Shown: one piece after another, positions 17,686 to 28,100 of the stretch
How the letters are laid out: each line of letters opens with the position of its first letter
Numbering within the stretch: position 1 is the stretch's first letter
Assembly (NCBI RefSeq): GCF_007860175.1
Contig: NZ_SJPX01000004.1
Span: 558,001 to 622,000 of the forward strand
Direction of reading: 5' to 3'
From: Rubripirellula reticaptiva
GTDB lineage: Bacteria > Planctomycetota > Planctomycetia > Pirellulales > Pirellulaceae
Length of the DNA: 64,000 nucleotides
The notes under the pieces: model-generated
Seen by the model: only the letters and a program-made list of their open reading frames with translations
Told to the model about the DNA's origin: nothing
The model's database searches: none
Made by a program: the position numbers and the translations under genes

Positions 17686-18933
17686 TCAAAAGTCTGCCGC
17701 AATGGGCTCGGCCGATCCACGACTACCGAGTGCCCCCCAAAGTCCGTAAGGGCTTTTCGATCCTGGAACCGTCGGAAGCGTTGGATCCATCGCGGCGCCA
17801 TTCTGGCGAACGCTGGCATGACCACTGTTCCCCGCTTCGATCGAGTCAGTGATGAACCGAACCGCACCGTCGGCTAAGAGGACATGAGCGCCTCCTGGAT
17901 GTCGACTCGCGGCGCTAAGCACTCCCTCATCCAGCAAGTCCGTAACATTCCCGAAGGAACTGTTCCAAGTACAACTTTGTCGGTTCGGTGGCAGGATTGT
18001 TTGAAACCCCGTGTATCCTACGCGACCACACGCCCATTTATGGCCGCGCCGATTTGTTGGAATCGTCCCCGCTTCCGGAGTCCCTGGCAACCAGAAACTT
18101 GGGCGTAACGGATCAATCATCGTTGCGCAAGCGTTTGGATTTGTCCTTAACTCCACCGCGGATGCGCCGATCACCGATCGCACATCGCCGTCACCAAGAT
18201 CGGTAATGACTTCTCCCATCGCGATCGTGTTCGACAACCCGTCTCGGATATCGGCAAAGCTCGTAAACATTCGATTTACAAAAACTCCACGGCATGATTC
18301 ACGAGCTCGTTGTGAGGGAATTGAGGTAAAGCGTCCCTCGGGATCCCCCGGCCCTATGTTTGTTTGTTGAATCGCATCACCAACACAAAATGTGAAATTG
18401 GTTCTTCCCAGTGCCGGTAGACCAACGCCCGGATCGCTCGGGCATCGAAGCGTTTGAATCTCTGCCATCCATGGTTCATACAAATGAGCCGCTTGCTCGT
18501 CCAAGTTCATATTGGGGTGTGGCCCCATCGCGGCGAAGTACGTTCCGGGGCTTCCAACCTGGACTTCGTAAACATTGCTAATCTGCTCCCAGAGTGCCTG
18601 TTGCTCCATGAAAGGCAACAGTCCCGGAAAGGCACTCAACTCATTGCCGTTCGTGCTACCAGCCTGCTGCGGAGTTGCCCCTGTGACATAGCCAAAGGTA
18701 CCGCAGAAAACCGTTCCGCCCATTTGCTTCGGCAGATTTTTGAAGGCTGAGTGGTAGTTGTGAAGTGCCAAACCAACTTGCTTGAAGTTATTTCCGCAAC
18801 TCATACGTCGGGCGGCTTCGCGAGCGGACTGCACTGCCGGCAAAAGTAATCCGACCAAAACGCCGATGATCGCAATCACTACAAGTAACTCGACGAGCGT
18901 AAAGGCTCGAAAACGAACGAGATTTTTCTGCAT
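17686..18933 (-). CDS. DUF1559 protein with pilin-like N-terminus
   Basis: About 415 residues from ATG 18933; a GTG at 18966 is also in frame. The N-terminus has the type IV pilin-like methylation and helix motif FTLVELLVVIAIIGVLVGLL, followed by AVQSAREAARRMSC. The C-terminal end has the H-x-G-G-A ... DGAVRFI signature (near 375-395) of the planctomycete DUF1559 (SBP_bac_10/H-X9-DG) family. These are abundant envelope proteins of planctomycetes, thought to form pseudopilin-like structures at the cell surface. It lies between two sugar-transfer genes, with a 40-base gap to the downstream one. Confidence 0.9.
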   Translation of the reverse strand: MQKNLVRFRAFTLVELLVVIAIIGVLVGLLLPAVQSAREAARRMSCGNNFKQVGLALHNYHSAFKNLPKQMGGTVFCGTFGYVTGATPQQAGSTNGNELSAFPGLLPFMEQQALWEQISNVYEVQVGSPGTYFAAMGPHPNMNLDEQAAHLYEPWMAEIQTLRCPSDPGVGLPALGRTNFTFCVGDAIQQTNIGPGDPEGRFTSIPSQRARESCRGVFVNRMFTSFADIRDGLSNTIAMGEVITDLGDGDVRSVIGASAVELRTNPNACATMIDPLRPSFWLPGTPEAGTIPTNRRGHKWACGRVGYTGFQTILPPNRQSCTWNSSFGNVTDLLDEGVLSAASRHPGGAHVLLADGAVRFITDSIEAGNSGHASVRQNGAAMDPTLPTVPGSKSPYGLWGALGSRGSAEPIAADF

Positions 18934-19016
18934 CAGATTCACTGCCCCAGACTTGCGACGACCCACGTTATTTGCACCAATTCTACACGAAACTACCTCG
19001 CGATTTTACTACCCAT

Positions 19017-20114
19017 TCAAGAAGCGATGCCTCGCAAAAACGACTTGACCACGGCCGATTCCGAAAACTGGGGCCGTTCCACCGATGACCACCCTGCCGT
19101 GCGAAGATTCGAGTAGAAATCGCGACTATGAAGTAGCTCTTCGATGATGCGTGCCCAGCTTGCCGCGTCTTGATACTCGTCGACAAGAACCCCGCCGCCT
19201 CCGACGCTTTCAGGAAGCCCTCCGCGGCGGCTAGCGATGACCGGAACTCCCGCCGCTTGAGCTTCGGGCACGACCATCCCAAACCCCTCCTCCCAGACCG
19301 ACGGAACTACCAATGCGGATGCGCCCCGATAGACGGGACGCATATCGGGAACCGCTCGTTGGAAATCGACGTTGGGAAAATCTGCGAGTCGATTGGAAAG
19401 ACCTTTCACGTCGGCCAGATGCATCGGCCAAGACTGCTGCAAGCGAAAATTCACATTCGGCAGCAACGCGGCAAAACCGAGAAAGGTTTCAATTCCTTTT
19501 AGCGGATGCGGATTGATCATCAACACATATCCCGTTTCCCGATTATCCGTACTGAGATCCCTATCGCCGGGATCAAAATCAAAGATTGGATAGACGACTT
19601 TGGCTTTTCCGCCAGCATCCTTCCCGATCCGATCAGCGATATACTGGGACAAGCCCACAAACTTCGTTCCAAGAAGGGCAGTCGAGCGGACTGTCGCAGC
19701 GTCATACACACAGTCCATCATGTATTGCATCGAGGCATATCCTTTGGACACCGCCTCTCGTACAAGACCGGGTGCTCCCTCCAGTTGCCCCCAGACCAAT
19801 GTTGGTTGAAAGGATGCGAGTTGCCGATCGTATTCGACATTCAACTTTGTGGTGGCGACACATCGATACCCCATGTCAAAGCTCAGGCCCGTTTCCATGG
19901 CTGCGGTCGCATGAATGCCCAATGCGTCCCAAGCATCTCTGCCTGGAACAAACTGCGCTAATTGAACAGGCGATGCACCACCGATCCACATGACCTCAAC
20001 CTCCGGCCGTTTCGACAGGGCCAGTAGCAGTCGGTGCGTAACCCGCGCCGCACCACCAAGAAGCATTGGATAGGGTGGGCGTCCCTGGATGACAAGAATT
20101 CGAGTTGTCGACAT
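19017..20114 (-). CDS. Family 4-type glycosyltransferase
   Basis: 365 residues, ATG 20114. GT-B fold: the N-terminal RILVIQGRPPYPMLLGGAAR has the usual Gly-Gly loop near the start. The C-terminal half has a donor-binding region with ALVVPSVWEEGFGMVVPEAQ, then AGVPVIASRRGGLPESVGGG. That is the E-x7-E nucleotide-sugar signature of GT4 enzymes. It acts in the cytoplasm on an unknown acceptor, probably an envelope polysaccharide judging by its neighbours. Confidence 0.85.
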   Translation of the reverse strand: MSTTRILVIQGRPPYPMLLGGAARVTHRLLLALSKRPEVEVMWIGGASPVQLAQFVPGRDAWDALGIHATAAMETGLSFDMGYRCVATTKLNVEYDRQLASFQPTLVWGQLEGAPGLVREAVSKGYASMQYMMDCVYDAATVRSTALLGTKFVGLSQYIADRIGKDAGGKAKVVYPIFDFDPGDRDLSTDNRETGYVLMINPHPLKGIETFLGFAALLPNVNFRLQQSWPMHLADVKGLSNRLADFPNVDFQRAVPDMRPVYRGASALVVPSVWEEGFGMVVPEAQAAGVPVIASRRGGLPESVGGGGVLVDEYQDAASWARIIEELLHSRDFYSNLRTAGWSSVERPQFSESAVVKSFLRGIAS

Positions 20115-20159
20115 TTCCCACCGTGCTTTGATCGAACGACCTGCCTTGCGATTGTTTCG

Positions 20160-20843
20160 TCACTCCGGTGGCGGAGTCTTCTTCGGGCGACCTCGCGGAC
20201 GCAAGGTTGACTCCAGGTCATACCGGCGAGCGATTGATTCTACCCAAGCTTCACCGCCAAAGGGGCTTCCACGCTGAACGCACCATCGCAGCCTTTCCAA
20301 TTCGTGATCCGACAATGTCCGCCGCACCCAAGCGATCCAATCGGGGCGTCTGGCAATCGGCCACGGTGTAAGTAGCGAACGCTCGGTTGTCGTGCCTGAG
20401 TTCCAACGCCAGAGGCTTCCGAATCGCCAGTCCTCGGGTGATTGACAGAGCTCTGCCGAGAAGGCGTTTCGTTCGACGTAACGATTGACCGTCAGGAAAT
20501 GCTCATCGTCTTGAACGGGGAACGACTTGTATCGGCCCTGGTACAGATGGCCCCGGCCCGCCGAGTGATGATGGGCGTGATAGCGCTGAGTATGCGTCAA
20601 CTGCAACCACTGGGCGAATCTCGACATTTCACCATCCTGTCGCGGACGAACGACCATGTGCCAGTGATTGGGCATCACGCAGTAACTGAACAGATCAATC
20701 TCGAAACGGGTGACCGCGTCGACGAGGATTCGTTCGAAGGCTTCATAGTCGGCCATCTTCTCGAACAGCTCAGTCCGCCAATTGGCACGATTGAGCATGT
20801 GGTAGATCGCACCGGCAGCGTCCGCCCGCTTGGCTCTTCCCAT
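20160..20843 (-). CDS. REP-associated tyrosine transposase (RAYT), Y1 family
   Basis: 227 residues, ATG 20843. The HUH pair is seen in CVMPNHWHMVV (His-x-His, near 79-81) and the catalytic Tyr in LTVNRYVERNA. AIYHMLNRANWR at the N-terminus and GHLYQGRYKSF are also typical of the RAYT/IS200-like Y1 group. These single-copy enzymes cut and move short palindromic repeats instead of a full insertion sequence. Two such repeat arrays lie directly upstream of this gene (20875-21004 and 21125-21165), which supports the assignment. No matching terminal ends enclose the gene, so it is not a complete insertion sequence. Confidence 0.9.
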   Translation of the reverse strand: MGRAKRADAAGAIYHMLNRANWRTELFEKMADYEAFERILVDAVTRFEIDLFSYCVMPNHWHMVVRPRQDGEMSRFAQWLQLTHTQRYHAHHHSAGRGHLYQGRYKSFPVQDDEHFLTVNRYVERNAFSAELCQSPEDWRFGSLWRWNSGTTTERSLLTPWPIARRPDWIAWVRRTLSDHELERLRWCVQRGSPFGGEAWVESIARRYDLESTLRPRGRPKKTPPPE

Positions 20844-20874
20844 CGCCCGATTCCAGTCGCGTTAAAGCTGGATT

Positions 20875-21004
20875 CTAACAAAATGCCAGGCATGGCGCAT
20901 AGAAACGGTACCTGACACCTTTTCCTTGTCCTAACAAAATGCCAGGCATGGCGCATAGAAACGGTACCTGACACCTTTTGCCTGTCTGACACCTTTTGCC
21001 TGTC
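20875..21004. repeat. RAYT-linked tandem repeats
   Basis: Two 56-bp direct copies (20875-20930 and 20931-20986) plus a short third piece ending at 21004. Each full copy has an inner palindrome ATGCCAGGCAT and the segment GGTACCTGACACCTTTT. The copies differ only near the end (TCCTTG against GCCTG). They start 32 bases from the RAYT start codon, as expected for its substrate. Confidence 0.85.
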
Positions 21005-21124
21005 CGGACCGATACGAACCTAGAGTCCTCAAGCGAAGACAGAAAAACTACAAGCTGATGCAAAAGCCAAGGCACGACTACAAACCAGGCGAGGCATAGG
21101 ACTTACGTCGATTAAGTGCCATTC

Positions 21125-21165
21125 GTACCTGACACCTTTTCCTTGTCTGACACCTTTTCCTTGCC
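21125..21165. repeat. Short RAYT-linked repeat pair
   Basis: GTACCTGACACCTTTTCCTT is followed at once by a second TGACACCTTTTCCTTG. It is the same unit as in the array at 20875, but without the ATGCCAGGCAT palindrome. It lies just beyond the end of the candidate immunity gene at 21172. Confidence 0.75.
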
Positions 21166-21171
21166 TTTCCC

Positions 21172-21594
21172 CTAGATAGATTCCATCGCATAGGCAAAAC
21201 GCTTTAACGCTCGCTCGAGATCTTTCATCGAAAGCTCCCCCATTTCTCGCAATCTCAGTTTCTTTTTATCTTCCGAAGCTAGTGCATCACCGATGAGCGG
21301 CAACAGCTCACTAGCACCCAGATCAAATATCTCCACAAGAACCGTACTGCAACATTTAATTAGCACCTCGCGACTGATTCGCTCAGCCGCAACAGTCGCT
21401 GACGCGGCCCCCACCGTAAAATACACAAGAGCCTCGCGGTAGTTCGTCTCGAACTTAAATCGCGTTGAATCAAGAAACGGAAGTGAATTACCGATTAGCA
21501 CGCGAAGTAGGAAACACAATTCTTCATCAAAGTCGTCATCTAGCATTGCACTTTTATTCCACGATTCTGCTATTAATTCCTTCAAACAACACAC
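21172..21594 (-). CDS. Small helical protein, second candidate immunity gene
   Basis: 140 residues from GTG 21594; ATG 21546 is an alternative that would leave a 7-base gap after the upstream gene instead of a 41-base overlap. It is predicted mostly helical with a hydrophobic middle (ALVYFTVGAASATVAAERIS) and a charged C-terminus. No family is recognised. It is the last gene of the minus-strand unit that begins with the giant RHS gene, the usual place for an immunity or orphan immunity protein. That role is inferred from position only. Confidence 0.55.
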   Translation of the reverse strand: MCCLKELIAESWNKSAMLDDDFDEELCFLLRVLIGNSLPFLDSTRFKFETNYREALVYFTVGAASATVAAERISREVLIKCCSTVLVEIFDLGASELLPLIGDALASEDKKKLRLREMGELSMKDLERALKRFAYAMESI

Positions 21595-22126
21595 CTGAGC
21601 ATCTCGCCTCTATGAGGTGCTTCATGAATGCCGATGTGCAAAAAATGGAATTCCCTCCTCCTTTTACTTGAAACAAACAAGACTTTCCGATTTCTTTACT
21701 GGAAACAACTAGTTCGTTAACGTCCCGAATTGTGTCGGTGCCTGTGAAGTACTTTAAATCTGAATCCGCGCCAACGCTTACTTGACGAGTAAAGTGAAGC
21801 ACGAAACCATGAAAATCGTCGGGGAAATAGCTTGGAAGTTCAGTGAATTCTTTTATCGGCAGAAACTCAACGCCTTCGACGTCTGAAAATTTACATAGAG
21901 CCTTCGAGTTTACAATTACAAAACTGTCAAATGGATATACGTCGAGCTCTCGCGCCCCCTCTCCTCCATCAAATTCAACGGGGACAGGAACCCATTTGTC
22001 CGCTTGTGATTCGAGAGCTTCCATAGCACCAATGAATCTCGCATCTTCAGTTTCTGAAACAAGATCTTGCGCTAAAGTGAAACAATCGCCACTGTCATCG
22101 GTTGCAATAAATTCAAAAATTTCCAT
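21554..22126 (-). CDS. Candidate immunity protein for the giant RHS toxin
   Basis: 190 residues from ATG 22126, preceded by GAGAAG at good spacing; the frame is open to a TTG at 22186, overlapping the RHS stop codon, and ATG 22159 is a third choice. The C-terminal end (IFCTSAFMKHLIEARCSGVLF) resembles the closing motif of Imm11/DUF1629-type immunity proteins (S-x-x-F-K-x-x-(I/L)-E-x-x-x-x-x-G-(V/L)-x-F). It lies directly downstream of the toxin tail, the classic immunity position. The pairing is inference from order and this weak motif match. Confidence 0.6.
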   Translation of the reverse strand: MEIFEFIATDDSGDCFTLAQDLVSETEDARFIGAMEALESQADKWVPVPVEFDGGEGARELDVYPFDSFVIVNSKALCKFSDVEGVEFLPIKEFTELPSYFPDDFHGFVLHFTRQVSVGADSDLKYFTGTDTIRDVNELVVSSKEIGKSCLFQVKGGGNSIFCTSAFMKHLIEARCSGVLFEGINSRIVE

Positions 22127-22182
22127 GGCGTGACTTCTCGTTAAATGAATTAATTTCATGACTGGGTCAGAAACTGTCTGAA

Positions 22183-25100
22183 TCAAGTCGTGCGTCGAGG
22201 GATGTCGCTCAGACGGAACCTTGTGGCCCCCGTAATTTTGTAAGCGGTTTGTTGCTGCTCGGCAAGCTTTACCATCTGTCTTGCTTCGGTATTTGTAAAT
22301 CCAGAATCAACTAAAGCTTTCCTAAGTGCAGAATTGTACTGTCTCACGGTCGGGAGAGTGCTCGCACCTCGAACGGTGTCCCACCAATTGTCTAAGGACT
22401 TATGAAATTCGAAATGCTGGAGGCCATCAGCGATAGCACCTTTCATGTTGACCGTCAAGCCTTGGCCATACGGAATTCCCCCCATGGGACCGAGACTTCT
22501 GAAAGCGCGATCCTGGCTGAGGTGATTTCTCTGGAACACTGACGAACTGATTCCCGATGCGCGGTTAAACTGGCCAAGCATCCTATGCCCAGCTACATAG
22601 ATCTTGCTATTTCCAGATCTCTTGAGCAGTTCGACGGGATACTTTGCTCTGGAAGCCCCTTTGAAAAGCGTTCTAGCGGCGCCGGAAATGCTCATCGCCG
22701 CACTCGCAACTAGAGGCGGATTTACGCTCGGCTCGGGTGCTGGGCCGCTCCCCAGGGCCTGATTTATTCCAGACGAAACCCAACTCAACGCAGATTCTTC
22801 TGAGACGGTGCCCCCCCTAGTGCCGAAGCTACTTTCTATGAAGATTCCCGCCTCAAGAAACGGAAGAGCCTGTCGCAGCAGACCGCTCGTAAAGGATATT
22901 GCACTTCCTAACGCGGAAAGTAAAGAAGAGAGCGCGAGCCCCATCGGGTCAAGCATTACCTGTCTAGCAAGTAGGCCGCCTGCGACATCTTGTCCAGCAC
23001 CCACAACGGCATCGTTGTAAACGGTCCCGAGGGAATTACCTACTGAAATTGACGATACGGTGCTAACGGCGCTGAAACGTCCCGTCGGATCGGAAAGCGA
23101 AATAGGATCGCCTTGCGTGTATACGTATTTGTGCAAACTTTGCGGCTCTTCCAGGTTTCCGCCATAAGTGTCCAGTCGATTAAAACGACCATTTGCTGGA
23201 TCGTAGAACCTGGCCCGCAAGTACTGCTGTTGGGCCTTCGCGTCGAAGTGCTCTCCGGAGTAGCCCAGTGACGAGATCGCGTCGGTCGACGGCAACGCAA
23301 GTGCGTCGGGACCGTGGATGGCCACCATGTTTCCGTAGGCGGCAAAGGTAAGGACCTGGGCGACGCTGCCTGCCAAGTCGTAAATGACGCGAACGCTTCC
23401 GTGGCCGTCGTGGCCAAAGACGTGTGTCTCGTCAGTCGGCGTGCCGTCTGCTTTGACACCGTGAACGCGTTGGGCGATTTCGTCATGGCCGAATGTGTAG
23501 TCGGTGATCAGCGTATTGCCGTTCTCAACTTTCGTTTCCCGAATGGTCTGCGTGTAGCCAGTGTGATTGCGATGATCAGCTAGGAATTCAACACTCGACG
23601 TTTCAGTCCACGTATTGGAGGCAACGCCGCTTGTGACGACGTCGTCCTCGTTGGTCAGTTTGACTCGGTACGATTTGGCGTCGTATTCATAACTCGTTCG
23701 CTCACGAGCGATCAGCGTTCCGCTGCTGTAGGTGTCGTTGACAACCGAACTCATCCGGCCTAGCAAGTTGTAGCCGAAGTGCTGCTGAGTCAGCGTCACG
23801 GTGGAGTTCGATATCTCTTTCAGCGTTTGCTGCGTCTTTTCGTACTCGTAGGTCGTCGTCCGATCATTCGTGCTGTCCACAAGATCTTCGAGCGTTTCTT
23901 CGAGCAGCCGGTCATTGACGTCGTAAAGATAGCTGACTTCCTGATCGATTCCGTCGTTGCCGTGATCCCGAGAGAGTGAAAGGCGGTTGCCGGTCAAGTC
24001 ATACTCAAACGATTCGGTCTGATCGAAGTTATCGTCCCAGTGATTGATCACTTCGTCCGTCAGTCTGCCGACGTCATCGTAATCCCACTGGTAAGTGGTT
24101 TCCTTCAGTTCGCTCGGCTGCTGAATTCCGTCGCCATTGTCGAACCAGAATGTTTCGGTCAATCCGATTCGTTTTCCGTTGGCGGCGACCGCGTAGTCGT
24201 ATTCCGCGACCGTGACTTCTTCACCGGTCGTTTCGTTAAAGTTGGTGTCACGCATCACGTCCAATCGACCGATCGCGTCATAGACGTACGACTCGGTCGT
24301 GCCACCGGGCAACTGCGTTCGCCCTAGCGAACCCGCAAGCGTGTAACGGTACTCGGTATCCAACGTCGCATCATCGGCAATCGCGGGAGTCAGGTCTTCG
24401 GTCACTGACTGCAATCGACCGAAGGTATCGTACGTGTTGATCGTGACACGCTCGGCGGGAGCGGACCAAGAATCCGTGGAGCGATTGGGAACGGAAACTC
24501 CAGCCGCACGGACGGCCGTGTGGGTCTTACGGCCCAAGTCATCATAGCGGTATTCGATCGTGCCTTCGGGGCTGGCGACGACCCATAGCTGACCAGAATC
24601 GTCATAGGAATTTTGTTCGATACGCGACGCATAGAAATCGGTACCGCCGATGTTCAGAACCGCTGCACCACCGGTCGACTGTTGGGTCAACAACGTCTTG
24701 GTTCGTTCGCGTCCGAAAGCGTCAAAGGTGTAGGTCCAAATTTCCGTCGGAACTCCCTCGCCGTCGGCATACGCCGCCAGATCGTCATAGTACCGAGTGG
24801 CAACCATCCGGCCTGTGGACGTTCCATCGGGGTTAGTGGGATCGGCTGCATCGTCGAAGATCGTTTCGGTAACGACATCTTCAAAAGAAACGTGCAGATA
24901 CTGGCGGCCCCGATCGTCATAGCGGAACGACTCGGTAAAGCTCTCGGCCGACACGTCGTCGGCGGTACCCAGCATCCCGTCGTCACCAAACCCGAGTGGC
25001 AGCGTTCGAGTGAGTTGACGCCCTTGGTCGTCAAACGTGAACCGTGTTTCGCGACCGAGTGGATCCACGATCAGGTCCTGATTTCCAAACGCGTCGTAGC

Positions 25101-28100
25101 CATACTGATAAGTTGGACGTTGCATCACTTCGGCTGCGTCCAAGACGCTTGGCAATACAACCGAGGCCAACCGGCCATCCGGATCGTAATTTTGACCTTT
25201 GGTCGGGATCGACGACCCAGGTGCCAAAAACTCGGGCGGAACAAAGCCATCGTGGACCCCATCGCCGTTAGCGTCCCAGCCCGTCACCACGAACGACTCG
25301 TCTGTTTCCGACCAAGCGGTCAAGTAGCGACCGTCGATCTGCTGTCCTTCGGCGACCAATTCGCCTCGGTCGTTGTATCGGTACTCCATGAACGAGCCGT
25401 CGTTCATGGTCGTTCGGACAACGTTGCCGAACATGTCGAACGTAGGCTCACTCCATCGGCTTTGGCTCGCGTCGATTCGCAACACGGTGCCGTCGGCCGA
25501 CTCAACCTGCATGAGGTTCGTAATCGTTTTGCGGGCTCGACCTTTTGAATCGTATTGCGTCTCGCTTCGGACCCGAACATAGTCACCGGCCGCAAAGTCG
25601 GCTTGGTTCAATCCTTCAACCTCGGCGGCCAAAATGCGCGGGCCGACCGATGCCCACTGGCGACCCTGGCTGTCAAATTCGTAGTTGGTGACCAATCCCG
25701 TCGATGATACCGATGCGACGGTGCGTCCCTGAGAATCAAAGATCGTTTCCGTTGAAGATTCAATGACGGCGCCCGGCATCAGCGAAGTGTTGCCTTGGCT
25801 ATCGAGGCTGACCACAACGTCGGACAACCGATCAGTCTTCCATGTACGCCCTTTGGAATCAAAGTGCGTGTAGGTCGCCGTTACTTCGCTTTGAATCGTT
25901 TCGATTCCATCGGTGTCGATGAAGACGAGGTAGCGATTGGTGCTGACAAAGGCACGCCCAAAGCTGTCGTAAACGGTTCGAGAAACCAGCCAAGCTGATG
26001 CCGTGTTGGCGGGACGTTCAAAATCGGCGGATAACGAGACTTCTGAGCGAGATTCGGTCAAATCGCCGAACTGATTAAACGTGCTGCGAGATTCGAGCCC
26101 GTTGTTATCGACGGTGCTGACCGCACGCCCCAGAGCATCGTAAGTGGTTCCTGACTTGGACAAGACCGTCGCGTTGGCTAACAGCCAAGCGTCGAGTGGT
26201 CCGTGAGTTGTCTTGTCGTAGACGACGCCATGGATCGCGGGGACGGACCTTTGGTTCGGGAAGTCACCAGTGATGATGATTTGCACACCCTTCAGACGGT
26301 AACTGGCATCAACCCGACCGAGACCGTCGTAGAGGGTATAGGACACGTCCGCGACCGTTGTGCTATCAAACTGACCAACTGGAGTCGCTGCATCTTCGAC
26401 AAAATTGGTCGTCAGAATGGAACGCCCGTCGCCGTCGTAGAGAGTGCGAGAGACTTGATGGGCGACCAAGGGGGGCGTAGGCGACAGCGGATCAAATCCG
26501 CGAGACTCGCTTCGCGTCTGAATCCCAAGCCCGCGGATGTCGTAGGTATACGATGTGACAGCGCCACTCGGGGCATCGCCACTACGCTGCTCTGAGAAGG
26601 AAACTTGTCCTAGTGCGTCATACTCGGTCAAGTTGACCGACAACGTACTGGTCTCTCCACCGCGAGTCAGTTGCCGTTCAGATCGAGTCGTTCGTCCCTC
26701 GGCGTCGTACACCGTGATGTCGGTAAACACGACGGTTTCACCATCATCACCCGTCTCTGTTCGAATCACATGGGTTTGACGCCCCAGAGCGTCGTACTGG
26801 AACGAAGTCGACTGCCCAAAGTTATTCTCGACTCGCTCGAGTTGGCCCAGTGCGTCGTAGTGGTTCGTGATCGAGGGAACAAAAACGCCGTCGATTTCTT
26901 GCAGAACCTTCGTGGCGTTTCCGTCACCGTCGTACTCAAATCGAGACCGGCCGGAATCCGATGTAACGAGACTGACGTTGCCTTTGTCATCGTACTCAAT
27001 GCCGGTCGTATTACCGAACGAATCACTCGACGATTGCAACTGACCTTGCGTGCCACCGGACGCATTGAGGACTGCCTGCTCATCCCCATCAAGGAACCCT
27101 GGGTTTCCATTGCCATCGCGTGCAACAAGGACGGGCGTGTCGGCTTGATAGTTAAGCGTTTCACTGTTCCCACGAGCATCGCGTGACGAGATCAGACGCC
27201 CATCAGGTTTGTAGGCGTATTGTTGAACGATATCGTTATACTCACCGTTTTCGGGGGAATCTAAGTCCCCAACCACAACGGTCTCTCGCTTCAGCAGATC
27301 ATTGTCAAAGTGCCGGATGACCAACCGCTCGCCGGGGCCTTCTTCGCGAATGACATTCCCACGATGATCGAATGTGATGGTGGAGGTCACGTTCCCATCA
27401 TCGTCGAGAACTTCTTGTACGCGAAGATCACTCGAAAACGAAACACCGGCAGATTCGTTAGTTGCATCGGCGAGTTCTTGTAACCGCCCGTCAGCATCAT
27501 ACGTGTTCGTCAGAGCACGACGCCCTAACGCATCAATCACTCCGGTGATGTGATGGGCGAAGGCATTGTTTTCGTAGACGAAGTTTGTGGTGCGATCGGT
27601 GCGATCAGTGACACTGATCAAGTTACCCGTCGCTGGATCGTATCCGTAGTCAACCGTTTTCCCGAGCGGATCAACAAGTGCGCTGATGCGGCCGTTCGTG
27701 CGTTGAATCAGGATCTCGCGACCGTTCGAATGAGCAATGCGGTCCTTCGAATAGGTAACACGATTGCCATTCCTGTCCTCCACCCAAACATCTTCCGAAC
27801 GACCGGTGATGTCCATTCCGTAGACGGTTCCGTCACCTAACTGGATTTCGAAATAGCCGCCGAATTGTGGATGCGATGGGTTGTACGAAAGATTGGCGGA
27901 TGCGTCATTGGTGACACTGATTAATTCGTTGCCGCCGCCGAGCTTGATCAACGTAAAACCTTGCTTGACGAATAGTCCACTGGTGTTGCCGTCGTCAGGA
28001 ATGAAAGCAGGCTGATAGACCTCGGTAAATCCGAAACCGTAACCGTCAACATTCTTCTTGATGGGAGTAAACGTGAATCCTTCGGTAGTCCCGTCTGGCA

